The notes under the pieces are model-generated. The model was given only the letters and a program-made list of their open reading frames with translations, ran no database searches and was not told the origin of the DNA. A program made the translations under genes and the position numbers. Positions 45,310-54,160 of a DNA stretch of 64,000 bases are shown here, one piece after another. Origin of the DNA: Vibrio mangrovi (GTDB taxonomy: Bacteria > Pseudomonadota > Gammaproteobacteria > Enterobacterales > Vibrionaceae). Location: NCBI RefSeq assembly GCF_024346955.1, contig NZ_AP024883.1, positions 930,001 through 994,000 of the forward strand. Direction: 5' to 3'. The stretch's first letter is position 1. The number at the start of each line of letters is the position of its first letter.

Positions 45310-46068
45310 TTAAAATTCATTTTTCCACTCACGTAATACCGTAAAAACGGAAAGCGGGTCAAGGTCTGAGGTCCGATCTGAGACAGATTTAATAATTTCG
45401 GCCTGATCCGGACGCAAAAATGGATTCACTTTTTTCTCTAAGCCAATCGTTGTGGGTACAGTTGGCTGGTGGTGTGCCCGCAGTCGGTTGACTTCATCAC
45501 GGTATGCCTGAAGCTCTGGGTTTTCCGGTTCGACAGCCAACGCGAAAGCAAGATTACTGGCTGTATATTCATGAGCACAGTAGACCTTGGTGTCATCCGG
45601 CAGGGCGCTTAATTTCTGTAGCGAATGCCACATCTCTTCTGCTGTTCCCTCAAACAGACGGCCGCATCCGGCGGAGAATAGCGTATCACCGCAGAAAACC
45701 AGTGATTCGCCCAGATAACCGATATGTCCCAATGTATGGCCTTTTAAGTCAAGGATGCGAAACGTATGACCGAATATTTCAATCTGATCCCCACCGGCAA
45801 CCGAATGAGTAATACCCGGAATCGCTTCACTAGCCGGACCAACGACATTGATGTGCGGAAAGTGCCGGACAAGCTCGCTGATCCCACCGGTATGATCGGC
45901 ATGATGATGAGTAATCAGGATTGCATCCAGAGTCAGATGATTGGATTCCAGATAATCGATGACGACGCCAGCCTCGCCGGGATCGACAATCACACAGTGC
46001 TGATCCCGATTTTGGATGAGCCAGATGTAATTATCACGAAATGCAGGTATGCTTTTGATGTTTAACAT
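45310..46068 (-). CDS. gloB: Hydroxyacylglutathione hydrolase (glyoxalase II)
   Basis: GloB hydrolyses S-lactoylglutathione to lactate and glutathione, finishing methylglyoxal detoxification. The 252-residue metallo-beta-lactamase-fold protein has the binuclear metal motif THHHADHTGG near residues 53-62, further ligands in GHTLGHIGYL near 110 and FCGDTLFSAGCGRLFEG in part near 127, and CAHEYT near 164. It is divergent from yafS, the same arrangement as in E. coli. Confidence 0.95.
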   Translation of the reverse strand: MLNIKSIPAFRDNYIWLIQNRDQHCVIVDPGEAGVVIDYLESNHLTLDAILITHHHADHTGGISELVRHFPHINVVGPASEAIPGITHSVAGGDQIEIFGHTFRILDLKGHTLGHIGYLGESLVFCGDTLFSAGCGRLFEGTAEEMWHSLQKLSALPDDTKVYCAHEYTASNLAFALAVEPENPELQAYRDEVNRLRAHHQPTVPTTIGLEKKVNPFLRPDQAEIIKSVSDRTSDLDPLSVFTVLREWKNEF

Positions 46069-46119
46069 GGGTTATCTCCATTCACCTTCTTTCTATTTTG
46101 CTTATGTAGCGGGGCAGTC

Positions 46120-46953
46120 ATGGAACCGGCACGCAGTGAAAAAAAACTCGATAAGCCGCACTCTTGGGACCAGTTAAAGAATGGTCAATGGGTTAGTGAG
46201 TCGATACAAACCCGGTTGGATGAGTGGTGGCCGAAGTTATTTGGTTATCATATGCTGAAATTGGGCGGTTTAAGTTGTGAGCTTGCCAGTAGTCTTTCAA
46301 ATATTCAACATCAAGTCCATTTGGATATAGAAAATCCATTGCATACTGTCATTGCTGATGGCTACGATTTACCCTTTCTGGAAAAAAGTATTGATGTTGT
46401 GATTCTGGCGCATCAACTTGACTATTGTAACGATCCGCACCGAATGCTCAGGGAAGTCGACCGGGTGATGGTTGATGATGGTTATCTGATTGTGACGGGG
46501 TTTAATCCGATAAGTCTGACCGGATGTGCAAGTATTCTGCCCTGGCGAAAGAAGTATCTTCCCTGGAGCGGGCGAATGTTTACTCCCAGCCGAATCAGTG
46601 ACTGGCTGGGGGTTTTAAACTATCAGGTGATTGAATGCGATCGCTATGCGCTGTTTCCGGTCCAGAGCTATCGTCCTCTCTGGACCTGGCTGGAAAATAA
46701 TATCAGTGACTGCTGGCGCACCTTTGGCAGCCTGTACTTTATTGTTGCGAGGAAAAGGACTTACCCTCTGAAACCGATCAAGCCACACTGGCGCTTAAAA
46801 CGTCCGCTCAGCCCGGTGAGAATTAATTACCGGACACTTCCTGAACAACAGATTATGGCTGGTAGCCCTCATCATCTGCCGTTGGTGATTCAGCTGCCGT
46901 CCGGGCCAGCTCATCGCAAATTTCATTCTCCCGATGACCCGCGTGACCCTTGA
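46120..46953 (+). CDS. yafS: SAM-dependent methyltransferase, YafS-like
   Basis: A class I methyltransferase-fold protein (Methyltransf_11 type) of unknown substrate, in the yafS position between gloB and rnhA. Of 277 residues, the core (about 60-140) includes VIADGYDLPFLEKSIDVVIL in part, LDYCNDPHRMLREVDRVMVD in part and GYLIVTGFNP near 125. The last 34 codons (46853-46953) are antisense to the end of rnhA, an unusually long convergent overlap. The usual E. coli length is about 240 residues, so this tail is extra. Confidence 0.82.
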   Translation: MEPARSEKKLDKPHSWDQLKNGQWVSESIQTRLDEWWPKLFGYHMLKLGGLSCELASSLSNIQHQVHLDIENPLHTVIADGYDLPFLEKSIDVVILAHQLDYCNDPHRMLREVDRVMVDDGYLIVTGFNPISLTGCASILPWRKKYLPWSGRMFTPSRISDWLGVLNYQVIECDRYALFPVQSYRPLWTWLENNISDCWRTFGSLYFIVARKRTYPLKPIKPHWRLKRPLSPVRINYRTLPEQQIMAGSPHHLPLVIQLPSGPAHRKFHSPDDPRDP

Positions 46954-47314
46954 CCCAGTGCCACTCAATAGTATGGCGCCGGGTTTCTTCATCCAGTGCC
47001 TGCCATAGATCTGCATTTTTAACCGGTTTTTTATCCGCTGTCTTCCAGCCTTTCTTTTTCCAGTTATGAATCCACTGGGTTATTCCCTGCCGGACATACT
47101 GACTATCTGTTGTCAGAATGACATGGCAAGGCTCCTTGAGACTTTTCAGTGCCATGACGGCTGCCATCATTTCCATCCGGTTATTTGTTGTCAGCCGAAA
47201 ACCCTGAGATAAGGTCTTCTCAATCTGCTTGTAACGCAGAACAATGCCATATCCGCCTGGTCCCGGATTGCCAAGACAGGAACCATCTGTGAAAATTTCC
47301 ACCTGTTTCGCCAT
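46853..47314 (-). CDS. rnhA: Ribonuclease HI
   Basis: RNase HI degrades the RNA strand of RNA-DNA hybrids. The 153-residue protein has the four catalytic carboxylates in context: IFTDGSCLGNPGPGG near residue 7 (Asp10), NNRMEMMA near 44 (Glu48), LTTDSQYVRQG near 67 (Asp70) and the C-terminal HENEICDELA equivalent RENEICDELA near 128 (Asp134). It is divergent from dnaQ as in E. coli and overlaps the convergent yafS by 101 bases. Confidence 0.96.
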   Translation of the reverse strand: MAKQVEIFTDGSCLGNPGPGGYGIVLRYKQIEKTLSQGFRLTTNNRMEMMAAVMALKSLKEPCHVILTTDSQYVRQGITQWIHNWKKKGWKTADKKPVKNADLWQALDEETRRHTIEWHWVKGHAGHRENEICDELARTAAESPTADDEGYQP

Positions 47315-47371
47315 GATTTGATACTATAAGCCACAGTGATTGAATCAACATAGTCTGACACAGTTATCCCA

Positions 47372-48109
47372 ATGAATACTAGCAACAATTCTGAAACGCA
47401 TCGTATTGTGGTACTCGATACCGAAACCACGGGTATGAATATGGACGGCGGTCCGCATTATGAAGGCCACCGGATTGTCGAAATCGGTGCGGTTGAAATT
47501 ATCAACCGCAAGCTGACCGGCAGACATTTCCATGTTTATCTGAAACCAGACCGGGCTATTCAGCCTGAAGCAATCGAAGTTCACGGTATTACGGATGAAT
47601 TTCTGGTTGATAAGCCGGAATATAAAGACGTTCATGCATCTTTTCTGGAATTTATCCGCGGAGCAGAACTGGTGGCTCACAACGCGCCGTTCGACGTCGG
47701 TTTCATGGATTATGAGTTTGCCAAACTGAATGCAGGTATCGGAACAACAGAGCAGTACTGTAAAGTGACAGATACACTGGCAATGGCAAAGCGGATTTTC
47801 CCCGGTAAGCGGAATAATCTGGACATATTATGTGAACGCTATGGTATCGATAATTCACACCGGACACTGCATGGGGCTTTGCTCGATGCGGAGATCTTGG
47901 CTGATGTTTATCTGTTAATGACCGGGGGGCAGACTTCATTACAGTTTTCTGCCGGGCAAAGTAGCGGAGATGGCGGTGAAGCAATTCGCCGGGTTGTCTC
48001 CGGTCGAAAATCACTAAAGGTTTTGCGGGCAACTGCCGATGAAATACAAGCACATCAGGATCGTTTAGATTTAGTTGAAAAGAGCGGAAGCTGCCTTTGG
48101 CGTCAGTAG
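47372..48109 (+). CDS. dnaQ: DNA polymerase III epsilon subunit (3'-5' proofreading exonuclease)
   Basis: DnaQ proofreads for the replicative polymerase. The 245-residue DEDDh exonuclease has ExoI VVLDTETTGMN near residue 12, ExoII VAHNAPFDVGFMDYEF in part near 94 and ExoIII RTLHGALLDAEILADVY in part near 161. The C-terminal tail after about 190 binds the alpha subunit, whose gene is at 35.9 kb. It is divergent from rnhA with 57 bases between the starts. Confidence 0.96.
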   Translation: MNTSNNSETHRIVVLDTETTGMNMDGGPHYEGHRIVEIGAVEIINRKLTGRHFHVYLKPDRAIQPEAIEVHGITDEFLVDKPEYKDVHASFLEFIRGAELVAHNAPFDVGFMDYEFAKLNAGIGTTEQYCKVTDTLAMAKRIFPGKRNNLDILCERYGIDNSHRTLHGALLDAEILADVYLLMTGGQTSLQFSAGQSSGDGGEAIRRVVSGRKSLKVLRATADEIQAHQDRLDLVEKSGSCLWRQ

Positions 48110-48123
48110 GAGAGTAAATATAT

Positions 48124-49371
48124 ATGTTGCGGGTGTTAACGATCTTTATCGGGCTGTGGGTCACACTGGGAAGTTATGCTGCAACAAGTTCTCCGGTGTC
48201 CTTACTGGATAATCGTTTTCGGGTTGATCCGACAATCAGCCAGATCACCTTTGTTATTTACCGGGCAAAACCTTCCCGGCCTGTTGTTTTAGTCCGGCCT
48301 GACGGGACTAAATACTATTCATGGCGGCATCCTGATAATGTGCGTTGGTATCAGGAGCCTTCGATGGATATTGTGTCAATTGACCATCCGATGCCCGGTC
48401 CCTGGCAGGCTGTAGGGAAAGTCACGCCGAAGAACAACATCAGACTGATTTCTAATCTGGAACTGACCACAGATAAACTCCCATTGCGCTTGTATCACGG
48501 GGAAAACATAAAATTTACTGCCAGACTGACTTCTGATGGAAAGCCGCTGACCATTCGCGATTTTCTGGATCGGGTCAAACTGAAAGTGACTTTTACTAAA
48601 TATATAGAGAATGAAGACCAGCTGGTAAAAGAAGCCCGCCCGACACCAGATGTTATCGGGGAATTTTCTGATGACGGGCGGGGACTGGATGAAAACCCCG
48701 GAGATGGTGTATTTACGGTCAAACTGAACATTTTCTCCGAGCCCGGACGGTATCGTGCCCGAATTACGTCGGGAAATGGGGTTTTTCTGCGTGCGCAGGA
48801 GCAGGATGTGCTGGTCTATCCTGAACCTGTAACAACATCTTTTATTCAATCCCGGGTTGATGACCAGCCTCATCACGTTGTTTTCACCGGTCTGGAAGGG
48901 ACCATCGAACCGGGTTCTGTGATCGCACATATTGATCACTGGGATCGGTATGACAATCACTATACTGCGGAAGGTCAGGCGGGAACAGAATCACTGACGG
49001 TGAAACTGAGCATTCCCAATCATGGTGAAGTGGGTAACTTTAAGTGGAATGGCCGGATTTATGCGACTGAAGTGAGCTCTCAGCGGCCGCTGAGCTTTAC
49101 GATTCCTGAACACACTTATAGTGTGGTTGAAGAGTTCAACATTGAACAGACCCGGATGATGCAGGAAAAAGCATTGGCTGAAAAACTCAAGCGGGAGCAG
49201 CAGGAAGAAATATTGCAACAGCGGGAATCGGCAAGGAAATGGAAGATCATCTACATTGCAGCCGGTAATGTCGGTATCGTGATTCTGGGATTGATCATCT
49301 GGCTGGTGGTCCGGAAGATTAAAGCTAAAAGAGCCGAAATGCCGATGCAGCTTGATATGCCGAAGAAATAA
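48124..49371 (+). CDS. TIGR03503 family protein (membrane-anchored, unknown function)
   Basis: A 415-residue protein of a family found in Vibrio and relatives. A signal peptide ends near SYA-A (residue 20). The long extracytoplasmic part contains a DDGRGLDENPGDGVFT segment near residue 179, a beta-sandwich motif also seen beside von Willebrand domains. A charged helical stretch (about 335-372) precedes one membrane helix (IIYIAAGNVGIVILGLIIWL, near 376-395) and a short basic cytoplasmic tail. It lies 14 bases after dnaQ. Its function is not known to me. Confidence 0.82.
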   Translation: MLRVLTIFIGLWVTLGSYAATSSPVSLLDNRFRVDPTISQITFVIYRAKPSRPVVLVRPDGTKYYSWRHPDNVRWYQEPSMDIVSIDHPMPGPWQAVGKVTPKNNIRLISNLELTTDKLPLRLYHGENIKFTARLTSDGKPLTIRDFLDRVKLKVTFTKYIENEDQLVKEARPTPDVIGEFSDDGRGLDENPGDGVFTVKLNIFSEPGRYRARITSGNGVFLRAQEQDVLVYPEPVTTSFIQSRVDDQPHHVVFTGLEGTIEPGSVIAHIDHWDRYDNHYTAEGQAGTESLTVKLSIPNHGEVGNFKWNGRIYATEVSSQRPLSFTIPEHTYSVVEEFNIEQTRMMQEKALAEKLKREQQEEILQQRESARKWKIIYIAAGNVGIVILGLIIWLVVRKIKAKRAEMPMQLDMPKK

Positions 49372-49397
49372 AAAATGGGCCATTGGCCCATTTTTTT
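49372..49397. terminator. Bidirectional terminator
   Basis: AAAAATGGGCC / GGCCCATTTTT is a near-perfect palindrome between converging TIGR03503 and fadE genes, with T tracts on both strands. Confidence 0.9.
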
Positions 49398-49417
49398 ACT
49401 GGAGTGATGCTATTTTT

Positions 49418-51904
49418 CTACGATTCCTGTATCGGGCTGGGGGTTTTCTTACTTTTGCGTTTGGGTGCTGATGGTGCCGGAGATTCAGGATGTGCTGCCG
49501 CTAACTCTTCTGGTGCAAAGTCATCAACATTGATGACGTAGAGCCGTTCCTGTTCCGCTTTGACCAGCAAATTAGACTCATCTGTAGAGATGAGCTGCTC
49601 TGCCAGAGCTTCTTGTGCAAGCTGATCCAGATTAGTAAATGGATAATGCTTATTTTTCAACTGGCAGATTTTGTCAAATATGGGCTCAGCCTGCAAAATT
49701 GTATCCAGTGCCTGATGAACTCTGCCTGCAGGGTTGTGTTCACTGGCATACCAGTACTGATAGCGACCCAGACGGTTTCTCGGAGCTGTTGTGGATTGCA
49801 ACAGCATGGCAACCTGATGATCCAGTTTATCGCCCGGGCCACGGCAGACTCGTCCAAAGGGCATGAGCATCCGTTTGAGTACAGCACCCAGAATTGGTGA
49901 CGGATAGTTTTCCAACAATTCAGCAAGTGCCACTTCCATCTGTTTGAGGCTGTCTTCCAGTGCCCAGCGAACCAGTGCCAGATCTTCAGGACTGCGCCCG
50001 TCATCGTCATAGCGTTTCAATGTGGCTGATGACAAATACAGTTGACTAAGCAGATCACCCAGACGGGCTGATACACGTTCTTTACGTTTCAGACTACCGC
50101 CCAGTGTCAGCATTGTCAGGTCTGCCAATAGTGCGAGGTTGGCACTGTAACGGTTGAGTCTTTGATAGTAACGCTTGGTTTCATCATGATATGGTGCTGC
50201 GGACCCACGGCCGTTGGTCAGACCGAGCCAGAAACTACGGGCTGCATTACTGACGGTATAGGCAATATGGTTGATGAGCGTATCATCGAATTGCTCCATC
50301 GCCTTGTCGTCAGTGGAATGTGCAAGTTCCATCTCTTTGAGAACATATGGGTGACAACGAATCGCTCCTTGTCCAAAGATAATCATTGAACGGGTAAGTA
50401 TGTTGGCACCTTCTACCGTAATGGCTATTGGTGCGCCCTGATAGTTTCTGGCCAGGAAATTGGATGGACCGAGACAGATCCCTTTCCCTCCGGTTATATC
50501 CATTGCATCTTTCAGGCACTGTTGGGCCCGGTGAGTACAGTGATATTTGACAATCGCTGAAATGACTGATGGTTTTTCGCCCTGGGTAATGCCGGTTACA
50601 GTGAGCTGACAGGCTGCATCCATCAGATAAGCATTTCCTCCCAGACGAGCCAAGGGTTCTTCGATTCCTTCCATTTTTCCGATAGGCTGTTTGAACTGAC
50701 GGCGGATTCTTGCATAGGCTCCGGTGGTGACAGCCGTAGTTTTTGTCACACCAGTTGAGTTGGAAGGCAGAGTAATACCCCGGCCAACCGACAGACATTC
50801 AACCAGCATGCGCCATCCGTTTCCTGCCATATCAGGACCACCGATAATAAAATCAAGCGGGACAAAGACATCTTTTCCCTGAGTCGGACCATTCTGGAAT
50901 GGAATATTGAGTGGGAAATGGCGTCGACCGATGTCGACTCCCTGAATATCTGTTGGAATTAACGCACAGGTAATACCGATGTTTTCTTCTTCACCTAATA
51001 AGTGATCTGGATCTTTGAGCTTAAATGCCAGCCCCAGCACTGTGGCAACTGGTGCCAGTGTGATATAGCGTTTGTTCCAGGTCAGACGCATCCCAACGAC
51101 TTCTTTCCCTTCCCATATACCTTTACAGACGATACCAAAATCGGGAATGGAGCCCGCGTCTGAACCGGCCTCCGGACTAGTTAGTGCAAAGCAGGGGATT
51201 TCCTGACCAGCGGCAAGACGGGGCAGATAATAATCTTTCTGATCGTCGGTACCGTAATGCTGTAATAACTCGCCGGGACCTAATGAATTTGGTACGCCGA
51301 CAGTAATTGCCAGAATGCCTGAAATACCGGCAAGCTTTTGCAAAACCAGAGACTGAGCATAGGCTGAAAATTCTAATCCACCGTATTGTTTCTTGATGAT
51401 CATGGCAAAGAATTTATTATCTTTCAGATATTCCCAGATTTCAGGAGGCAGATCGGCCAGTTCATGGGAAACCTGATAGTCATTGACCATTTCACAAACC
51501 TGATTGACCGGACCGTCTAAAAATGCCCGTTCTTCTTCAGTGAGGTTAGGTGTCTGATAACGATGGAGCTGTTGCCAGTCTGGTTTTCCCCGGAACAGTT
51601 CGGCTTCCCACCAGACTGTTCCTGCATCCAAAGCTTCTTTCTCTGTTTTAGACATGGTTGGAAGCAGGCTTTTGAATACACTGAAAAGCCGGTATGTCAG
51701 CAGATTTTGCCGAATTGCTGGGACTGTGACACAGGCGACCACTAAAACGTAGATAGTCCAGAATGTGAAACTGACATGACCAAGCAGAGTTAAAACTACA
51801 AGTGATGCCGTGAGAACACCAGTTCCCAAAAGCATCGACAGACGGTGGTATGCGCAGATTCCCCATACTGCGATTAAGACGGCAATCGAGAGCAAGATAC
51901 TCAT
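49418..51904 (-). CDS. fadE: Acyl-CoA dehydrogenase FadE
   Basis: FadE carries out the FAD-dependent first step of fatty acid beta-oxidation at the inner membrane. The 828-residue protein has the large FadE length rather than the short mitochondrial-type one. Two hydrophobic segments occupy residues 1-80; the acyl-CoA dehydrogenase core covers about 110-540 (CFALTSPEAGSDAGSIPDFG in part near 238; ITGGKGICLGPSN near 477), followed by the DUF1974 C-terminal domain. A FadR-type operator lies 54 bases upstream. It is transcribed alone. Confidence 0.95.
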   Translation of the reverse strand: MSILLSIAVLIAVWGICAYHRLSMLLGTGVLTASLVVLTLLGHVSFTFWTIYVLVVACVTVPAIRQNLLTYRLFSVFKSLLPTMSKTEKEALDAGTVWWEAELFRGKPDWQQLHRYQTPNLTEEERAFLDGPVNQVCEMVNDYQVSHELADLPPEIWEYLKDNKFFAMIIKKQYGGLEFSAYAQSLVLQKLAGISGILAITVGVPNSLGPGELLQHYGTDDQKDYYLPRLAAGQEIPCFALTSPEAGSDAGSIPDFGIVCKGIWEGKEVVGMRLTWNKRYITLAPVATVLGLAFKLKDPDHLLGEEENIGITCALIPTDIQGVDIGRRHFPLNIPFQNGPTQGKDVFVPLDFIIGGPDMAGNGWRMLVECLSVGRGITLPSNSTGVTKTTAVTTGAYARIRRQFKQPIGKMEGIEEPLARLGGNAYLMDAACQLTVTGITQGEKPSVISAIVKYHCTHRAQQCLKDAMDITGGKGICLGPSNFLARNYQGAPIAITVEGANILTRSMIIFGQGAIRCHPYVLKEMELAHSTDDKAMEQFDDTLINHIAYTVSNAARSFWLGLTNGRGSAAPYHDETKRYYQRLNRYSANLALLADLTMLTLGGSLKRKERVSARLGDLLSQLYLSSATLKRYDDDGRSPEDLALVRWALEDSLKQMEVALAELLENYPSPILGAVLKRMLMPFGRVCRGPGDKLDHQVAMLLQSTTAPRNRLGRYQYWYASEHNPAGRVHQALDTILQAEPIFDKICQLKNKHYPFTNLDQLAQEALAEQLISTDESNLLVKAEQERLYVINVDDFAPEELAAAHPESPAPSAPKRKSKKTPSPIQES

Positions 51905-51957
51905 ATTCCTTTTTCCTTTATCCGAGATATATCGATGTCTTAATCGTAGATCTACTC

Positions 51958-51974
51958 AAGAGGTCTTACCAGTT
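51958..51974 (-). promoter_or_regulatory. FadR operator upstream of fadE
   Basis: On the minus strand the 17-mer AACTGGTAAGACCTCTT closely matches the FadR site (AACTGGTCNGACCTGTT), including the TGGT-n-n-GACC core. FadR represses fad genes until long-chain acyl-CoA binds. Confidence 0.7.
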
Positions 51975-52102
51975 GAAATGTTGCAAAAGTGTTAAGGAGA
52001 TCGGGTTGTTATCATCTTCTGCATAATTTGGTGAGATGATCATCTGGATTTCAGGGAAGAAGCAGCATTCTTACCGACCAAGGCTCGACAGAATGAAATG
52101 TT

Positions 52103-52188
52103 GGGGTAAACTCATGTTTATCCCCGGAACACTTCAAGATATGTATCTTGAGTAACCGGAAATAAACTTCACTCTTATTGTAAGAGTG
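52103..52188 (+). promoter_or_regulatory. Three consecutive hairpins in the gmhA leader
   Basis: GGGGTAAAC / GTTTATCCCC (52103-52124), TTCAAGATA / TATCTTGA (about 52133-52151) and CACTCTTA / TAAGAGTG (52170-52188) follow each other within 90 bases upstream of the gmhA ATG. None has a T tract. A regulatory leader is possible but unproven. Confidence 0.35.
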
Positions 52189-52220
52189 CCATCTCAGTAC
52201 ACATCAAAGAGAATTGACTC

Positions 52221-52796
52221 ATGTACCACGATTTAATTAAGAACGAGCTGAACGAAGCGGCCGATGTACTCAATAAATTTTTAAGCGATGAGCAGAATAT
52301 TGCTCAGATTGAAGCTGCCGCCAAATTGATTGCTGATTCTTTTAAACAGGGTGGCAAAGTGCTTTCTTGTGGTAACGGTGGTTCACACTGTGATGCGATG
52401 CATTTTGCTGAAGAACTGACCGGACGCTACCGGGATAACCGGCCTGGCTATCCGGGAATTGCAATTTCTGATCCCAGCCATCTGTCGTGTGTCAGTAATG
52501 ATTTTGGCTATGAATTTGTGTTCTCCCGTTATGTAGAGGCCGTTGGCGCCAAGGGCGACGTTTTGTTCGGACTTTCAACATCCGGCAATTCCGGTAATAT
52601 TCTGAAAGCAATAGAAGCAGCTCAGGCTAAAGGCATGAAAACCATCGCATTAACCGGTAAAGACGGTGGAAAAATGGCTGGAGCTGCTGATGTCGAAATC
52701 CGTGTTCCTCACTTCGGATATGCAGATCGCATTCAGGAAATTCATATTAAAATCATTCATATCCTCATCATGTTGATCGAGAAAGAAATGGCTTAA
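52221..52796 (+). CDS. gmhA: Phosphoheptose isomerase (sedoheptulose 7-phosphate isomerase)
   Basis: GmhA isomerises sedoheptulose 7-phosphate to D-glycero-D-manno-heptose 7-phosphate, the first step of inner-core LPS heptose synthesis. The 191-residue SIS-domain protein matches E. coli GmhA (192 aa) almost throughout, with LSCGNGGSHCDAMHFAEELTG in part near residue 50, STSGNSGNI near 119 and the metal and catalytic region HFGYADRIQEIHIKIIHI in part near 170. yafJ follows 29 bases later. Confidence 0.96.
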   Translation: MYHDLIKNELNEAADVLNKFLSDEQNIAQIEAAAKLIADSFKQGGKVLSCGNGGSHCDAMHFAEELTGRYRDNRPGYPGIAISDPSHLSCVSNDFGYEFVFSRYVEAVGAKGDVLFGLSTSGNSGNILKAIEAAQAKGMKTIALTGKDGGKMAGAADVEIRVPHFGYADRIQEIHIKIIHILIMLIEKEMA

Positions 52797-52825
52797 CTCG
52801 GTCAAAGATAGGGAGAAATCAGGCT

Positions 52826-53671
52826 ATGTGTGAATTGCTCGGCATGAGCGCGAATGTTCCGACCGATATCTGTTTTAGTTTTACCGGATTGATTCAGCGT
52901 AGTGGTAAAACGGGTCCGCACCGTGACGGCTGGGGAATAACGTTCTATGAAGGGAAGGGGTTTCGCACATTCAAAGATCCGAAACCGGGTTACCAGTCTA
53001 CGATTGCTGAGCTGGTTCGGGAGTATCCGATTAAAAGCCGTGCGGTGATTAGTCATATTCGTCAGGCCAACCGTGGTGGTGTTTGTCTGGAAAATACCCA
53101 TCCCTTTACCCGGGAGTTGTGGGGACGTTTCTGGACTTTTGCCCATAACGGGCAACTGACAGGTTATCAGAATCTTGACACGGCTAATCACCGCCCAGTG
53201 GGTGGGACAGACAGTGAACTGGCATTCTGCTGGTTATTGAAACGACTGGATGATCAGTATGCGACGCCGCCTGAAGATGTGAGTGAAGTTTGTCGTTTTA
53301 TTGCGGCCCAGTGTGATCAGCTTCGGCAAATGGGAGTATTTAATATGCTTCTGACCGATGGTGAATATGTCATGACCTACTGTACCAATCACCTGTACTC
53401 GATTACACGACGGGCTCCTTTCGGGAAAGCAACATTGATTGATGATGAAGTTGAGGTGAATTTTCAGGAAGAGACGACACCGAATGATGTTGTCACCGTG
53501 ATCGCAACTCAGCCTTTAACTGTCAATGAACAATGGCACCGGATGAAACCGGGGGAGTATAATATCTTTCACCACGGAGAATTGATTGATACGAACCAGT
53601 CTCTGTTGGAAGATGTTCCGTTCGCGGAAGCAAAACCTGGTTCTCAGGCACCGACAGAACCCTTAGAGTGA
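52826..53671 (+). CDS. yafJ: Class II glutamine amidotransferase YafJ
   Basis: A 281-residue N-terminal-nucleophile glutaminase-fold protein. Cys2 (MCELLGMSAN) is the expected nucleophile after removal of Met1. PHRDGWGITFYEG near residue 32, SHIRQANRGG near 74 and NTHPFTRELWGRFWTFAHNG in part near 92 bind glutamine. The acceptor reaction and partner are unknown; the protein lacks a synthase domain. Its place after gmhA is conserved in E. coli. Confidence 0.9.
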   Translation: MCELLGMSANVPTDICFSFTGLIQRSGKTGPHRDGWGITFYEGKGFRTFKDPKPGYQSTIAELVREYPIKSRAVISHIRQANRGGVCLENTHPFTRELWGRFWTFAHNGQLTGYQNLDTANHRPVGGTDSELAFCWLLKRLDDQYATPPEDVSEVCRFIAAQCDQLRQMGVFNMLLTDGEYVMTYCTNHLYSITRRAPFGKATLIDDEVEVNFQEETTPNDVVTVIATQPLTVNEQWHRMKPGEYNIFHHGELIDTNQSLLEDVPFAEAKPGSQAPTEPLE

Positions 53672-53693
53672 AGGGATATCTGATTAAAGATGA

Positions 53694-53722
53694 GAGAGGC
53701 TTGCTATCGGGCAAGCCCTCTT
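53694..53722 (+). terminator. Intrinsic terminator after yafJ
   Basis: AGAGGCTTGC / GGCAAGCCCTCT pairing (one bulge) with a TATCG loop and TTATTA tail. It marks the conserved edge before the accessory operon. Confidence 0.65.
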
Positions 53723-53734
53723 ATTACTGGGATA

Positions 53735-54160
53735 TTACAGGAAGCCTTTCTGTGTAAATGTAATCCTTGTTGCTTCATTCAGATCCAGTTCTTTGAGTTC
53801 ATGAGGGTTGACCCATTTAAATTCCTGAAATTCATCATTGATTGCAATATGACGGTTTGAACTTTCACAATCGAAGATTAAGTAAATCATATAGATTTCT
53901 TCCTGTGTGCCATCAGGATACGTTTTGATTCGGGTGTCATCTCTGAATTTCCAGGGGGAAATATGGGTCAGTTCCAGAGTTTCACCTAACTCTTCCCTGA
54001 TCTCTCGCTTCAATGCTTCCTCCATTGTTTCTCCGGCTTCCATTCCGCCACCGGGTAAGGCCCATTGTCCGGGGAATACCCCTCGATCATCAGCCATTTT
54101 ACAGAGTAAGTAATCACCGTTGTTCGTAATCAACGGGCAAACAATGGTTCGCTGTCGCAT
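53735..54160 (-). CDS. nudI: Nucleoside triphosphatase NudI (Nudix hydrolase)
   Basis: A 141-residue Nudix hydrolase very similar to E. coli NudI (YfaO, 141 aa) over its whole length, starting MRQRTIVCPLI and with LCKMADDRGVFPGQWALPGG in part. The Nudix box is at residues 38-60 with the REIREELG core intact. E. coli NudI hydrolyses pyrimidine deoxynucleoside triphosphates (dUTP, dTTP, dCTP). The gene is last in the radical SAM - kinase - nudI operon: its ATG lies 31 bases inside the kinase gene, with CAGGAG as ribosome-binding site. A modified pyrimidine nucleotide is a plausible substrate here. Confidence 0.88.
   Translation of the reverse strand: MRQRTIVCPLITNNGDYLLCKMADDRGVFPGQWALPGGGMEAGETMEEALKREIREELGETLELTHISPWKFRDDTRIKTYPDGTQEEIYMIYLIFDCESSNRHIAINDEFQEFKWVNPHELKELDLNEATRITFTQKGFL

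Larger units (their letters stand above)
51905..52220. other. Intergenic region between fadE and gmhA
   Basis: 316 bases between divergent genes. It holds the FadR box near fadE and a hairpin-rich gmhA leader; no additional coding sequence was seen. Confidence 0.6.

Noticed and set aside
48376..48960. 194-codon open frame antisense to the TIGR03503 gene
   Set aside because: The sense strand is a conserved family protein with signal peptide and anchor; the antisense frame shows no such features.
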